The notes below the pieces were generated by a model. That model was not told where the DNA came from. It ran no database searches and worked only from the letters and a program-made list of their open reading frames with translations. From Coniella vitis (Eukaryota; Ascomycota; Sordariomycetes; Diaporthales; Schizoparmaceae), in assembly GCA_011317545.1 (NCBI GenBank), contig WUJK01000002.1, forward strand, positions 992,001 through 1,056,000: 64,000 nt of DNA, in the 5' to 3' direction. A program made the translations under genes and the position numbers. This document shows positions 23,921 through 35,698 of the stretch, one piece after another (positions within the stretch are counted from its first letter, which is position 1; every line of letters starts with the position of its first letter).

Positions 23921-26900
23921 AGAAAAGACAACGAGCCAGCGAAAGTGCATACAACGAAGGAGTAATTGCAGGCACAAATGCAGCTGTTGTGTTAAATGCC
24001 ATTCTGAAGAACTTTGCGTGCTGCCTCTCGGTCTGCGAGAGACCAGGCAGGAACGGTTGTGATGCTCTGCGCACCTCCTGGAGAGCGTCAGTTTGGCTTA
24101 TCAGTACGCATGCATGAACAAAGAAACTGTGTTCTGAATATTCCATCTTCATCTTTATTTCAACGATAGCAACAACGACTGCAATCGTTTCCTCATTCTC
24201 GGAATTACACATTGTTAGGAGGATTGGATGGTACTGGTGCATTGGGACCATGTGCCAGGACGCGGGCACCCCTCGAAGGAGAACTTGAGAGTGTGAGATT
24301 GCCTCTAGGTGATTGAAAAGTACCGGTAGTAGCTGAATATATGTCCTGAGCAGACAAAATCTTCCTTTTGACGTTGCAATCTCGAACTGTTCTTCTGCCC
24401 AAACACGGATATCTTGTAGCATGTAGCAGAGTGAGAGTGGTTATTGAAGCTGGTGTGGTGCACCGATTCAATAAACCCTAACCCTGCTGACGTCGTCTCA
24501 TCATCTTGCAGCAGCATCACTACAACGAAACCAATTCTCTTTTCCTATCTTGCCCTATTCACATTCTTGTTGAGGTGGTAGACTATGATATCCACTGCAG
24601 ATACTCGGATATTAACCTTTTTGGGGGGGGGCTAACTGGGGTGCTCGGTAGCTAGCGAGGTTGTTCCCGGAAGCAGATCGAGGTCTAAGCCGTAATGTTG
24701 AGCATCGAGAACCTCGACAGGGTGGAAGACGAGATATGGAGAGGATCACGAGAAGAAGAGGCAATTCAACGTACAAGCATTTTCTTGAATTATTCATCAC
24801 TGTAGATTTAATGAGTTGAAATCGTGATTCTCACGGAATGGATTCCAACCAGGTTAACATGGAGAGGAGGACATGGAAATAGCTGTTCTTTGAATCTTAA
24901 ATTAATAGTCATGGCAAGTTGCGTCTGTCTGGTCAATAGTGTTGTCTATACTTCTAAGATAAGAAAATAAGTATCTTTCATGCTGATTTCGATCGGAAAA
25001 CGATGTTTTTTATGATGTCAGCGGAGTTAGTGGAAGTGATACTCGAGACTTTGCAAAAACCGTACGCAACGCAAGATCTAGGATCATTCTATACTATATG
25101 CCACGGCTTGCATTGCTACCACAGCAACGTCTTGTTAGGTGACCTATATTAAAATGAGCAGAGCTGTAATAACGGCGGGACCATCCGTTGATTGAATGCC
25201 GCTGCTGGTTCAGCTTTGACCAGTGAATGTCAAAGACAACATAGCCTCCGACTACTAAATAGACTGGCAATTTACGTACCTTGCATCGTCAAACTGGGTA
25301 ACAGAAACCCTTATGAATATGTGGGGACACAGAAGGATAGCTGACAGTTGAGGGCAATCAATAAACAGCATCTAAATAAACCACAGAAAATATCCAGTGG
25401 CTAGTACGTGGTTAGCATCAGCCACAGGACAACGGCCGCAGACAACGGCCTCTGCCTGCCCACCCTCGCGCCAGTTGCAATCATCATGGGTCTGTCTGCT
25501 CGATTCTTGGCCTTCTCCGCTCCGCCGTATCATAGACAAGAACAATTGATATTTCTTGTTGATTGAAATAGTCCATTGGGCTGTTGTTTACTTCTTATCT
25601 TTGCGAATCACACCGTCGTAGTCTCGGTTATGATGAGCAGTTTCTTGCTTTCTCGCAACCAATTCTCTCCGTGGATCTCCATAGCTGCGGCATCTGATTG
25701 CGACACGGGTTGCTTGACTTGATTGTGAACTAGACATACGGCTCTTCATCTCTGCCCACCTATCGTGAGGTCGTGCTCGCGCGTAATTACGCTCGCTCCT
25801 GTTGTTGCCCTTGTTGTGGCCGCGACCGGGGCCTCGCCTTCGCTTCCCTTCACCATCACCTCTAATGCTCTGCTCATGTACATGTATACTTGGTTTGCAG
25901 TTACCGGGGACCAAGCGTCTCCATTCACTATCATACATTCCCACTACCCCAGTACGGATTGCCCTTTTGAGAGGCGGTTAGCCCTCTATTATCACCGTCC
26001 CAGCCACATATGCACCAGCCCATCCCCTCGTCTCTGCCTGTGTCGTCAACAAGCACAACCCCCCCTGGCTCCTCGCAGCTGTCAACTCATCGTTGCCATT
26101 GAATGGAGATCCGTCTTCTCGTCCAGAGGGCCACCAATTGATCTTGCACGGACCATCCTCTTTCTGCAACCATAAAACCCCTCCCTCTGATTCCCCGTCT
26201 TCCCACTCCGGCATACAAAACTTCTTTCCCACACCCATCACAACACTACACACTCGTGCTCACGAGACGGACCACAACGCAACGTGCAAACTCTTTTCTC
26301 TTGTGCAGTTGCAATTTCCATCAGCGAAACAAGCTCTCATCTTCTCTGTCACTCTCTACCGGAGCCCCGACCCGCACTTCTCTTTCGAGCTCTTCCCTTC
26401 GTCAGCGTCTATCCTCTTTCCGCGCGCATGCACACTCTCTGATTCTATAGTCCTACCACGACCGGAGGACTTTGCAATCATCAGCAACCACACCAAACAA
26501 AAAAAGAAACTTTGCATATCGGCGCAGTCTATGCGGCGATCCAGCACAAGCTTTTGTACTTTCGAACAGTCGCGCTACGGCAGGACATTGGTAAGTTTTC
26601 TCCTCCTCTTCGTCTTCCTCGTTCTCCCACTCGCGCGTTCGATATTGCACGCGACGTCGACTTGATGCGTGTGATACAGTCTTTACGGCTGTATCATCCC
26701 CATCGTCGCATCTCCGTCACGCAATCGGCATCACCCAGATAGAGGTTTGTTCCCAGACTGACCCTGTGATCTCTTTGCAGTTGTCTACTCGTATCATCTC
26801 GTCAGAGACTCCGTCTCCAAGCTGTACAGTCACTATTCGTGATCAAATGATTGGATTGAGCCGGAAGATCTTCAAGCCACCAATTCCGCCCTCATAACAC

Positions 26901-26964
26901 CATACATCGACACCCTTTCCCCCAATCCACAATTTGATCACCAGACGACAAGACTCTCCAAAGG
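23921..26964. other. 3-kb spacer with an A+T-richer core and a likely leader intron
   Basis: About 24540-25430 is visibly richer in A and T than its surroundings and has no coding signal; it may be an old decayed repeat. A 9-G run lies at 24623-24631. From about 25950 the plus strand turns C/T-rich, like a long leader for the gene at 26965. Within it, GTAAGT at 26591 with an AG at 26678-26679 would make an 89-nt 5'-UTR intron; this is a guess from consensus only. Confidence 0.45.
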
Positions 26965-29739
26965 ATGCCTTCCTACAATCTCACGGCTCAGGCGCTCGTC
27001 GCCAATACTATGGACCTCAATGATTCTACAGAGACTGGCCCTCACGCACCCACTACTGCACAGGATGCCGCCGCCATCGTGTGGAACAATGACAGCATCA
27101 CACCACCCAAGAGCGTCGACGTCGCTGCCAACGAGCACATGGGCACTTTCACTCTGCGTGAGCCTGCCTTCGACTTGGCCAGCATCAACGACCTGATGGG
27201 CTCGTACGAGTCCAACTTTGAGATTGCAAAGGACGCTGGCAGTTGTGACTGGCCGGCCTATGACGACTCGGACCCGTTCAAGGACATTGATCCACTCCAG
27301 GGTTATGCCATGCCCCTTTTTCTTCAGCAGTGTCCCATGCCCTCCTCCCCCTCGATGTCTGATCTTGACAACTTCTTTGGCGCCAGCAGCAGTTGTATCC
27401 CGCCTGTTAGCCCAGCGGAATACACAGCCATTTCCCCAGGTACTGTTGTTGCTGCTGAGGCTCCTGCCCTCGTTGCCAGCAGCAACTCCTTCTCCTCCTC
27501 CTCCTCCTCCTCCATTGACACGGGCGACAAGGCCAAGGAGACGAGCAACCACATTGCCTCCCAGCCTCCTGATGAGGCCACTTGCGATCAGGGCGAGGCT
27601 TCGGAGAGGCAGACAGAGGAGCAACTCGGAGAACACAATGGCTTGGATTTTTTCGACTTCGCCGTATCTGGCATATTCAATGGCGGTGCCACTGCTTGCG
27701 ATTTTTCTCCTGTGGATGAAGAGACCTACAAGATGGCTCTTATTCTCGACGATGCTATCGATGCCAACGCTGGCGCCGGGACTAGTGTCGACACCGATGC
27801 TGACGTTGGCGAGCAAGTTGAAGCAGTCAAACCTGCTGAAGTGGTCACCCCCCCTGTGGTGAACCAGCACACCAATCAACCCAGCGACAACGACGCTACA
27901 ACGCCTACGACCATGGCCATGAACATGCCTCCAACCACCGACCTCGCCGACAGCCGATTTACCACCCCTCCACCTGTCGTCATTCCAGAAACGCCGTGCA
28001 TCATCAACCCCGGCGAAACACGCCATATTTCTCCCTCAGCATCAATGCCTCCCGTTCAGACACCTCCTCCCATGCCCGCGCACACGGCCAAGCCGAGCAC
28101 CCACCCCGTCTCAAATGCCATCACGCCACCCGCAACCCAGCCGCGTCCGCAACTCAATGGACTGAAGCAGGACCAGCAGTCTACTGAGCGCTCTGACGCG
28201 AAGACGCAGCTGGGATCCAGTCCGAAATCCATCAGTGACATCACCAACGACAGCAACAGCAGTGAAGCCGCCGCGCAAAAGCTTCTAGATCCCATGCTGG
28301 TGGCCGACAACACCAACAACTTCTTTTCCAACAACGCCGATGGCAACAATCTCACGATCAGCGCGTTGGACCAAATCATTGGCGTCGGCGAGGGAGTCGG
28401 CCAGGAGAACTTGGAACTTGGCTCTGGCTCTTGCCACGGCAGTGGTGGTGGTGGTGGTGAACTCACGCCGCCAATCCAAATTGACCAAAATGAACCGTAC
28501 CCCATAGATCACAGCATGGCAGACAACCTTGCGTGGAATGGCACAGATTTCCCCGTCAATGAGGAAGCTTACGTGTTCGACTCGAACGACCTTATTGACC
28601 CGCAGCTCTTGGCCTGTATCCCCGACTACACAGTTGTCGTTCAACAACCCCTGGAGGATCCCTTCTACAGCGGACCCCCATCTCCTAGGGTCACTCCAGC
28701 CGAAGAAATCAACATGAATGCTCACACCCATAACGTCCATGGCACTGATGTTGGCCTGTGCCACTTTGCAGATGCGTCGCTCATGGCCGGCATCGTGTAC
28801 CATGGCAGTGAGGCTGTCCTGAGCGTGACAGCAAATGAGGATAACAATGTGCCTCCTAACGCCTCGACGTTGCCGCTCAGTGCCGGTTTTGGACAGTTAA
28901 TGCCTGCAACCAATATGACAGGACCAACTGGCTCATTTGGTGGTGATCTCATCAGCTCTGGGGGAGGTGTCAACGTCGCTGGATCATCCTACCCGCCTTT
29001 GCTTCCGAAGCCAGCAACGTTGCCTTCGCAACAGCAAGAACAGCAGGCATCCCAAAGTCCCGAGAAGAAGAAGAGAGCGCCACGCAAGCGGGCGCCATCC
29101 AAGCCCAAGGGTGGTGCCAAACAGCCACAGGCCCAAGAAGCCCAAGAAGCCGATACGCAGGGCTCGCAGCCCGAAAACACGCAAAAGGCTGCTCCTCGCA
29201 AGTGTGCCCCTCCCAAGTCCAAGGGTGGTGCTAAGCGGACAAAGGTACAGCAGGCGCAGCAGGCGCAGGAGAATGGCGCACAGGCACAACAGCCCGGAAA
29301 CAAGGACGAGGCTGCCATCACCCACAATGCCACAGACAAGAAGGCTGCAACCAAGGCACCCAAGGCGCCCAAGGCGCCAAAGAAAACCAAAACAGTTAAA
29401 AACACCCAGAGAAGTCCACCAGCAGAGGAGGCTGAGCGACAGGAGGAGGGTCATCATACATCACAAGACGATGCCATCGTGGAGAAGAAGAATGAGGACG
29501 AGCCGCCCATCATGGTACACAATGGAAAGGCGTACTATAGAGAGTTCCCAGAAATGTACTATCCATGGGGCCAGCGAATTAAGTTCGTACCTCCCGTCGG
29601 CTTCCCATACGACGTATTCGACCCCGAGAACAAGAAGGTTCACGATGATTTCTACGCCAGGTTAGAGGTCAAGAAACAAGCGTGGATCGAGGAACAACAA
29701 GCCATCTTTGATGCGGACGGACGAGGTTCAGATGGCTAG
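26965..29739 (+). CDS. Unrecognised nuclear-type protein, upstream part of a TAG-divided frame
   Basis: From the ATG at 26965 the frame runs 924 codons to a TAG at 29737-29739. I do not recognise the family. The first 680 residues are low in complexity with many N, T, P and S and scattered acidic patches, as in activation domains. Then come two copies of a basic unit (KRAPRKRAPSKPKGGAK and APRKCAPPKSKGGAKR), a lysine/alanine stretch, and a compact, probably conserved end containing YYREFPEMYYPWGQR and VGFPYDVFDPENKK. The same frame continues open for 534 more codons after the TAG, so the gene probably extends to 31341. The basic repeats suggest DNA binding; this is inference. Confidence 0.75.
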   Translation: MPSYNLTAQALVANTMDLNDSTETGPHAPTTAQDAAAIVWNNDSITPPKSVDVAANEHMGTFTLREPAFDLASINDLMGSYESNFEIAKDAGSCDWPAYDDSDPFKDIDPLQGYAMPLFLQQCPMPSSPSMSDLDNFFGASSSCIPPVSPAEYTAISPGTVVAAEAPALVASSNSFSSSSSSSIDTGDKAKETSNHIASQPPDEATCDQGEASERQTEEQLGEHNGLDFFDFAVSGIFNGGATACDFSPVDEETYKMALILDDAIDANAGAGTSVDTDADVGEQVEAVKPAEVVTPPVVNQHTNQPSDNDATTPTTMAMNMPPTTDLADSRFTTPPPVVIPETPCIINPGETRHISPSASMPPVQTPPPMPAHTAKPSTHPVSNAITPPATQPRPQLNGLKQDQQSTERSDAKTQLGSSPKSISDITNDSNSSEAAAQKLLDPMLVADNTNNFFSNNADGNNLTISALDQIIGVGEGVGQENLELGSGSCHGSGGGGGELTPPIQIDQNEPYPIDHSMADNLAWNGTDFPVNEEAYVFDSNDLIDPQLLACIPDYTVVVQQPLEDPFYSGPPSPRVTPAEEINMNAHTHNVHGTDVGLCHFADASLMAGIVYHGSEAVLSVTANEDNNVPPNASTLPLSAGFGQLMPATNMTGPTGSFGGDLISSGGGVNVAGSSYPPLLPKPATLPSQQQEQQASQSPEKKKRAPRKRAPSKPKGGAKQPQAQEAQEADTQGSQPENTQKAAPRKCAPPKSKGGAKRTKVQQAQQAQENGAQAQQPGNKDEAAITHNATDKKAATKAPKAPKAPKKTKTVKNTQRSPPAEEAERQEEGHHTSQDDAIVEKKNEDEPPIMVHNGKAYYREFPEMYYPWGQRIKFVPPVGFPYDVFDPENKKVHDDFYARLEVKKQAWIEEQQAIFDADGRGSDG

Positions 29740-31341
29740 AAGCAAGTGGACCTGCCCTCTCGTTTTTATGGTGCTAACTTGGTCATTGAAATGGTTGATG
29801 AGTGGCGAGAGCGAAAAGGTCTTCCACCCTTGACCCATTTCCCGGTTTTCGACCTCGACAAACCCGACACCGAAGATGAGATGGAAATCGATGAGGAGAG
29901 AGAAGAAGAAGAAGAAGGAGACGGCTGCAGGGACGACGAGAACAATGAGGAGGAGACGACAGAAGCCAGGCCTGAGCCCGATCCGAGACAACAGAAGCGG
30001 GGCCGGGGCCGCCCTCGCAAGGACGCGACGCTTGAGTCTCCAACTCCGCAGGCCACCGTCTCGCCCAAGACATCCCCCGGCCGCGGTCGTGGCCGGCCCC
30101 GCAAGGACAAGTCGTCTGACCAGTCTGACGGATCTCCAACCTCAAAGCGTCCAGTCGGCCGTCCTTGCAAGCCAGACGCGCAACTCAAGAAGCACCGGCG
30201 GTACAGAGCCGACAATCTGCCCGAGGGCGAAGAAGGCTACACCAACGGCACCAAGAGCCACCCGTATAAGCAGCAAGGGCCGCAGTTATATGGCGCATTG
30301 TTGCCCTCCAAAACGGCAAACACATCCCAGGGCAATGATGATGGCCAGGCGCCTCAATATGAGGCAGACCCTGAGGCGCGCCTTGGACTGGGCACCTCAG
30401 CTAGCGAGTATGTTACGGCGCAAGCAGGCATGCAGCAGAAACAAGCCGCTTCTACCACCGAAGCCTCGCCTGACCCGCAGGAAACCGATCCATGTAGGAC
30501 GCCATTCAAAGGCCCAAAACTGCACGGCGACAGCAATGAAACCGAGTTATCTGACTCCTCTGCCCACGAAGGCTCCTTGGGCCATCCTGAGTTAGCTGCA
30601 GGCACCCATGTTCATGAGAGTCCTCCCGTGGCCCTCACTGAATTGACTCGGGACACCCAAACCAGACCAACGTCACCAGGTACTCTAGTCATGCCTGGAA
30701 TCGGCGCTGCTCAGAGTCCCATGGACTCGGATCACGGTGGAGCTGCTCAGTTATTGGACGAGGACGTCTGCATGGATTCTGTTTCCCAAGCCAGTGGTAG
30801 CTTTGAAAATGGTGAGTCGGACGCTGGCAGCCTTGGTAATCACGATTCTGGTGATGGCAGCAGCTCTGGCACGACTGGCGGCTGGGCTGGCGGCAGCTGG
30901 AACGAGAGTCCACAGCAATCGCAACAGGAATGGCAGACAGGCCATCTTCCTCAAGACAAAATCACTACCAGTAAATCTGGTCAAGCAGCAGAGACACAGA
31001 AGCGCAAGCAGCAGGATTCGCCAGAAGACCACCGCCAGACCAAGCGACGGCGGCTGTCACGGGCGCAGGAGGGTCGAGAGCAAACGGCGAGCCAGTCACA
31101 GTCGCCCGACACGTCCAACAGACAGCAGATGCAGACGCTGACCAGCACTGAGTTGGAGATGGAACGCCTCAGTGAGAGGAACCAGATGTTGCAGCAGATG
31201 ATCCACGAGAACTTTGTGCACATCAGGGAGTTCACACGTGCTGGCATGGGCTCGAGCGCCCATGTCAAGAGCATCAAGCAGAAAAACAAGGACATGCAGG
31301 CCGAGATTCACGCGAATTTCGAAAGAATGAGTGAGCTTTGA
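29740..31341 (+). CDS. AT-hook protein, downstream part of the TAG-divided frame
   Basis: This frame is in register with the gene at 26965 and is separated from it only by one TAG. It has three AT-hook-like motifs near its start (KRGRGRPRKDA, GRGRGRPRKDK and KRPVGRPCKP), which bind the minor groove of A/T-rich DNA. A long S/T/G/Q-rich middle follows, then a putative nuclear signal (KRRRLSRAQE), and a coiled-coil end beginning at TELEMERLSERNQMLQQM. The first ATG in the frame is at 29791. A separate gene starting there would have no room for a promoter outside the upstream coding region. I think it is the C-terminal half of one protein of about 1430-1458 residues. Confidence 0.6.
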   Translation, partial: KQVDLPSRFYGANLVIEMVDEWRERKGLPPLTHFPVFDLDKPDTEDEMEIDEEREEEEEGDGCRDDENNEEETTEARPEPDPRQQKRGRGRPRKDATLESPTPQATVSPKTSPGRGRGRPRKDKSSDQSDGSPTSKRPVGRPCKPDAQLKKHRRYRADNLPEGEEGYTNGTKSHPYKQQGPQLYGALLPSKTANTSQGNDDGQAPQYEADPEARLGLGTSASEYVTAQAGMQQKQAASTTEASPDPQETDPCRTPFKGPKLHGDSNETELSDSSAHEGSLGHPELAAGTHVHESPPVALTELTRDTQTRPTSPGTLVMPGIGAAQSPMDSDHGGAAQLLDEDVCMDSVSQASGSFENGESDAGSLGNHDSGDGSSSGTTGGWAGGSWNESPQQSQQEWQTGHLPQDKITTSKSGQAAETQKRKQQDSPEDHRQTKRRRLSRAQEGREQTASQSQSPDTSNRQQMQTLTSTELEMERLSERNQMLQQMIHENFVHIREFTRAGMGSSAHVKSIKQKNKDMQAEIHANFERMSEL

Positions 31342-32409
31342 AATGGTGGATTGTGGTTGAGCAGTGTTTGAGATTTTGTATCTGTATTTGGGCCGATTAA
31401 GGAGGATAATGGGCTTCTACACGGGTTGGATTAGTTGATGGGACCCCAATGTCGCGCCGTTGCAGAATCGAGGATCTTGGGGTTTGGATTTGTGTCTGCT
31501 ATTGATGGTATGTTGCCACCTTGCTAATAATGAGTTGTTCTGGACAAGATTAACGAGGAGTCTTGGGGGTATGTTGAGGTTGAGGGGATCAGGACTCAAG
31601 GTGGAAACGAGGATATGATCGGGACACGACCAGGCCCCGGTGGGATTTCGTCAGTAGCATGTATGGCCAGCTTTGACGCATAAATTGAGATCAGGGTGGT
31701 CGTGACCACGCTGCCTACCATGAGTCTTTTGAGAATGTGGACTGTAGCAAGACCGCGTATCTTGCGAATGATTACGACTCGTCGATGGTGGTGTTGATCC
31801 CCCCGTACGTAGATGTCGTTGCTTACTCAATCAAGCAATCCCACTCAAGCTGGGTCCAATAGTGTCTAGGTCCCTGGGCAGGTGGTAGGAAGGAGCATAA
31901 TTGATGCAACTACATAATTGTCCGCTTTTGAGATTCCCTTAAATGGAAGGAACGCTGCATGGACCCACGATGTGTGAACAAGACAAGCATGGGCCGGGTT
32001 GCTGAGGGGCGCTCTTCCAAATTAGGATTAGCGGGGCACAAAGACATTTGTCTTTGCATCTTCTTAGGACGGACCGCCAACTTTCTAAACTACGAACGCC
32101 CAGAAAGCGAGAAGCCTCGTCGCCATTCCCTGAGACCTGCCCTGGCCTTGGGCCCTTACCAGGATGCTACACAGCAACGAGGACGGCATCCAAAGTCAGT
32201 TGCTGCTGGTCTAATGTTCTGATTCGCTTGTTACATTCCGCCCAGTTGCCCGTCGCAACAAGATTTGCGGCCGAGCTTTTCAGAAGAGCAGCCAAGAAGA
32301 AGAAAGAAAGCGACGTGCCGCAGGTGGTGCTACCGCCCGCCGCCACGAGCAGCAGCAGGCTGAACAAGTTCGCCAAGCTAACACGCAAGCCTGAAGCCAG
32401 CAACGCAAT
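31342..32409. other. Spacer, no gene seen
   Basis: The left part should be the 3' UTR of the AT-hook gene. Short frames occur near 31959-32551 but show no motif, codon bias or conserved feature that I can use. Confidence 0.5.
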
Positions 32410-35400
32410 ATGGACAATCGAGACACAGACAAGCCGCCGGCCCAGGCGCCAGGCGCGGCTGAAGAGGCTCCTGCCTCTACTACTGGGCGAAAAGAACGGC
32501 AGCGCCACTCGAGCGCCGGTGCTGACGGGCCACAAGGTTCCGCAAGCGTAAGCGTCGGCGCCGGCGACGGGGACAACCTGGACCAGCACCAGCACCAGCA
32601 CCCGGCCCAGCCCCAGGACGTGGGCCCAGCACGAGGTATGTCTTGGATTTGGATTCATGGCTGTTTTCCTTTCCCTTTTCTCCTAGCATTGCAACAGCCT
32701 CGCCAGCCGCGCGGCGTCGGGAGGTCTGTTATCCTTCCATGCCATGCCGTTGATAATGAGACTTGGTCATATCCATGTACTCGGTGGGACAAGATAGGGT
32801 CTTTTCTTGCAAGTGCAGTCACTCAATGACCTCGGTACCTAGGTAGTGCTGGGCTTTGTTGCTGGATGCCGCGGCACTGTCCGACCTTTATGTTTTCCTC
32901 CTTCCGCTCCTTTGCGGCTGCCGGTGTTCATCACTTGCAACGTTGGTCATGTACAATAAATACTCAAAAAGTATATCGAGTATTTACATCTTGGACCTGC
33001 GAAGCCTATCCATCTCTCCACCCCATCACCCCACCCGCCACCTTGTCCAGGCTCGTGATTGTGCCTGGCCTTGCATTTCCCATCCCTCGTCTGCCTCTGC
33101 GGCTTCTTCCCAACCCCCCCGACGCCTGTATCCATTTCCAGCGAGACGTCGGAGTCGGCCAGGCCACCCTTGGCGCGTGATACGCAGCGTGCTATGTACA
33201 GAACCCCAGGCTAGTGCCAGTCCAGCTCCAGTTCCAGATCCAGATCACCCTCCGGACAAAAGAAGCACCAAAGGAAAAAGAAGATCAGGCGCCTTGGCCA
33301 TACCCTATGTAGGCCACGGACTGCGAGGAAGTGAGGCGACATTTACATGCAAAAGCGTGCCAAAGCAGAAAAGCAGTACAGACCCTGCCAGTGGGCCTGT
33401 GGCCGTTAATTTTCCCTTTTCCTTGACCTGTTAATTACAAGATACATCAACCTTCGGGGAATTGCCTCGAGTTGCAACCACATCAGACCACGCCTGCACC
33501 TCCTGCCTTCCACTGGCTCACTGTCTTGCCCCTCGTCCTTCTCCTCCTTTGCTTTAACTAGCTGGCCATCCGTTTCCTCGTGCGAGGCATCACAAGCTTT
33601 GGTTCCTTATTATTCCTTGCTCATTTCTGCACCTGCACTGCACTGCACTGCATCCTCTTGCCCCCTCTGCTCTCTCCAAAAGTGGCAACCTTGGAAATCT
33701 TTTTGACTCGATTGGCCTGTCGACTTGCGCCTGCAACACTCCCGGCCGTGTCACGCAGCCAAATACCGGATTTCCGCTCAGACAAGCTTTTCTGCAGACC
33801 CTACAGACGCTCCGACTGGCGAGCCACTCCTCGGCAACTTGTCGAGGCACGACACGGACTCGACAGTTACCTTGCCGCTTGTCTCCACCACCGCTGGCGC
33901 CGCTGTGCTTGCTGTGTCTACCATTGAAACTGAACCCCCCGGTGCCATCTCGTGCGGCCCCGGTGTGATCCCAGTCTCCCCGCACCCCGCGCCATCCTCT
34001 TTTGGGCCAGGCTCGCCAACGTCACGCCAGCAGCCCCATACCGCTCAAAGTTCCAGCCTCGAAAACAACCATAACTGCGACACCAATCTTATTGGCAACA
34101 ATATACAACCGCCACAGCCCGCTGCTTCTGCTTCTACTTCTTCCCTCTCCGGTCCAGAAACTGTCCCTTCTTTCCTCCACCACACTCACCCTCTACATCA
34201 ACCTCTGCCGGCTGCCACCAAACCTCCCACAAACTCGACAGTCGCTCCTGTCGAGCCACAGAAAATGATTTTTACCGACTTGTACAAGTCTCCCAGATCG
34301 CCCTTGTCCAAGCTGCGCCATGCCAACCATACCGGATTGGCGCCTGGCTGGACAGACTTTGATGCCGATCTCGTCAGCAAAGACAAGCTGAAGCAAAAGG
34401 AGGCCGTCAAGAGACATCTCCAAAGCAAAGTAAAAAACGACTGGTCGTTCACTTGGCCTCAAGACAGACCAAAACCTACTGTCGACGAAAACCCTCCACC
34501 ATTAGAAGCCAGCGATGATGCGCCGCAGGGACAGGTGGGAGGCTATCTGGAAATCGCCTCGGAAAGCGCAGAAGCCCGCCGGAGTGCACTGGACGAGGAG
34601 ACTGCCTCCAACCCTGATCACGAGGCAGAGCCTGACTCGGACGCCGAATCAGTCTACAGTTCAATGTCAGAGGATCCGCTTCACTGGAGACCACGTCTTG
34701 AGTGGACCTCCGAGCTGTCAGACGACGAACTGCCCTACAACTCACCCTCGTCATTCAAATTTGACACACCCGATTCCATTGCTCAGGCTGTCACTGCTGC
34801 CAAGAATGCGCGCAAGGCCAGAAGGCGGAAGGAGCTTCGACAGGAAATCGCATGGAACGATGGTCTTGCCTGCTTCGAGGCTCGGCGGAATGCATGGACA
34901 GGAGCCAAAGTTGCCCAGGTTCACCCAAAGCCAGCAAGTCCCGTTTCGCCATCGCTGCATACTCGAAAGGCTTTCTTCTGGCGCACGCACACCCACAGCT
35001 CCTCCAATGCTAGCCAAACCGCCGTATCTCCAAATCTGACCACTCCTCTAACTCCCACCAATTCTTATCCAGAAGCTGGTCAGCCTTCGTCAGCCGGTAC
35101 GGAGAGTGACGTTTCGGTCCCAACAAACTCCTTGTCACCAAAAATCACCCGCAGCGACTCCCACCAGACGCCTGATCTATCCTATGTTGAAACACTTCTG
35201 CCGATTCCGCCGCCGCTGTTACCACCAACAAACCCAATGCGTGCTAGTATCAACCCAACCCTTTACAATTCAATCTATGAAAAGGTGGTTGTCCATAGTC
35301 TACAACCATCATGTCCGATCAATCTGAGCGATATGATCCGCGCCTGCGTCTCAGGCTGGAAACGTGATGGAGAATGGCCTCCTCGAGCTACTGTTCCTGA

Positions 35401-35698
35401 GCCTGCCGCTGTGGTTGCAATCAAACGCAAGAAAAGCAACATGTCTACGGCAAAGCCGGGTGGATCGCCATCAAGGCGCAAGATGAGCTTCTCATTTCTG
35501 AATGGGTACGGTCGAGGACACGACGGTGACAAGGAGAAGGACAAGACCAGACGAGAGAGCGCCACTGGCGATGACGGCTCCGGCGGTTTAGGCACCGGCA
35601 AGGTCATCAGAAGGAGTCTGCAAAAAGTACTAGGCATTGGACACAGTCCTACGATGGCGAGCGTGGGTGACGGATCTGCCGCAGCCCAGCAACATTAG
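32410..35698 (+). CDS. Unrecognised Ser/Pro-rich protein with conserved-looking blocks
   Basis: The certain coding part is about 33759-35698. It contains two blocks that look conserved: one starting MIFTDLYKSPRSPLSKLRHA (from 34265), and a late one, NPTLYNSIYEKVVVHSLQ then LSDMIRACVSGWKRDGEWPP. The frame has no ATG before 34265, yet stays open from 33707. My model adds a first exon 32410-32635 starting at an ATG, with donor GTATGT at 32636 and acceptor CACGCAG ending at 33758. The phase fits exactly and gives 721 residues, but the intron would be 1123 nt and would span a TACCTAGGTA palindrome. The alternative is a 477-residue protein from 34265 with a long leader. No function is assigned; there is no signal peptide or membrane segment in the secure part. 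Confidence 0.55.
32836..32845. repeat. Palindrome TACCTAGGTA
   Basis: Second perfect copy of the 10-bp core also found at 931-942. In the two-exon model of the surrounding gene it falls inside an intron; in the shorter model it is in the promoter. Confidence 0.5.

Noticed and set aside
24470..24485. Two CCCTAA telomere-like units
   Set aside because: Only two units occur, in the middle of ordinary sequence; too short to call an interstitial telomere.
29659..29739. Intron from GTTAGA (about 29662) to the TAG itself
   Set aside because: It would use CTAG as acceptor, but has no branch site or pyrimidine tract and would delete conserved-looking residues.
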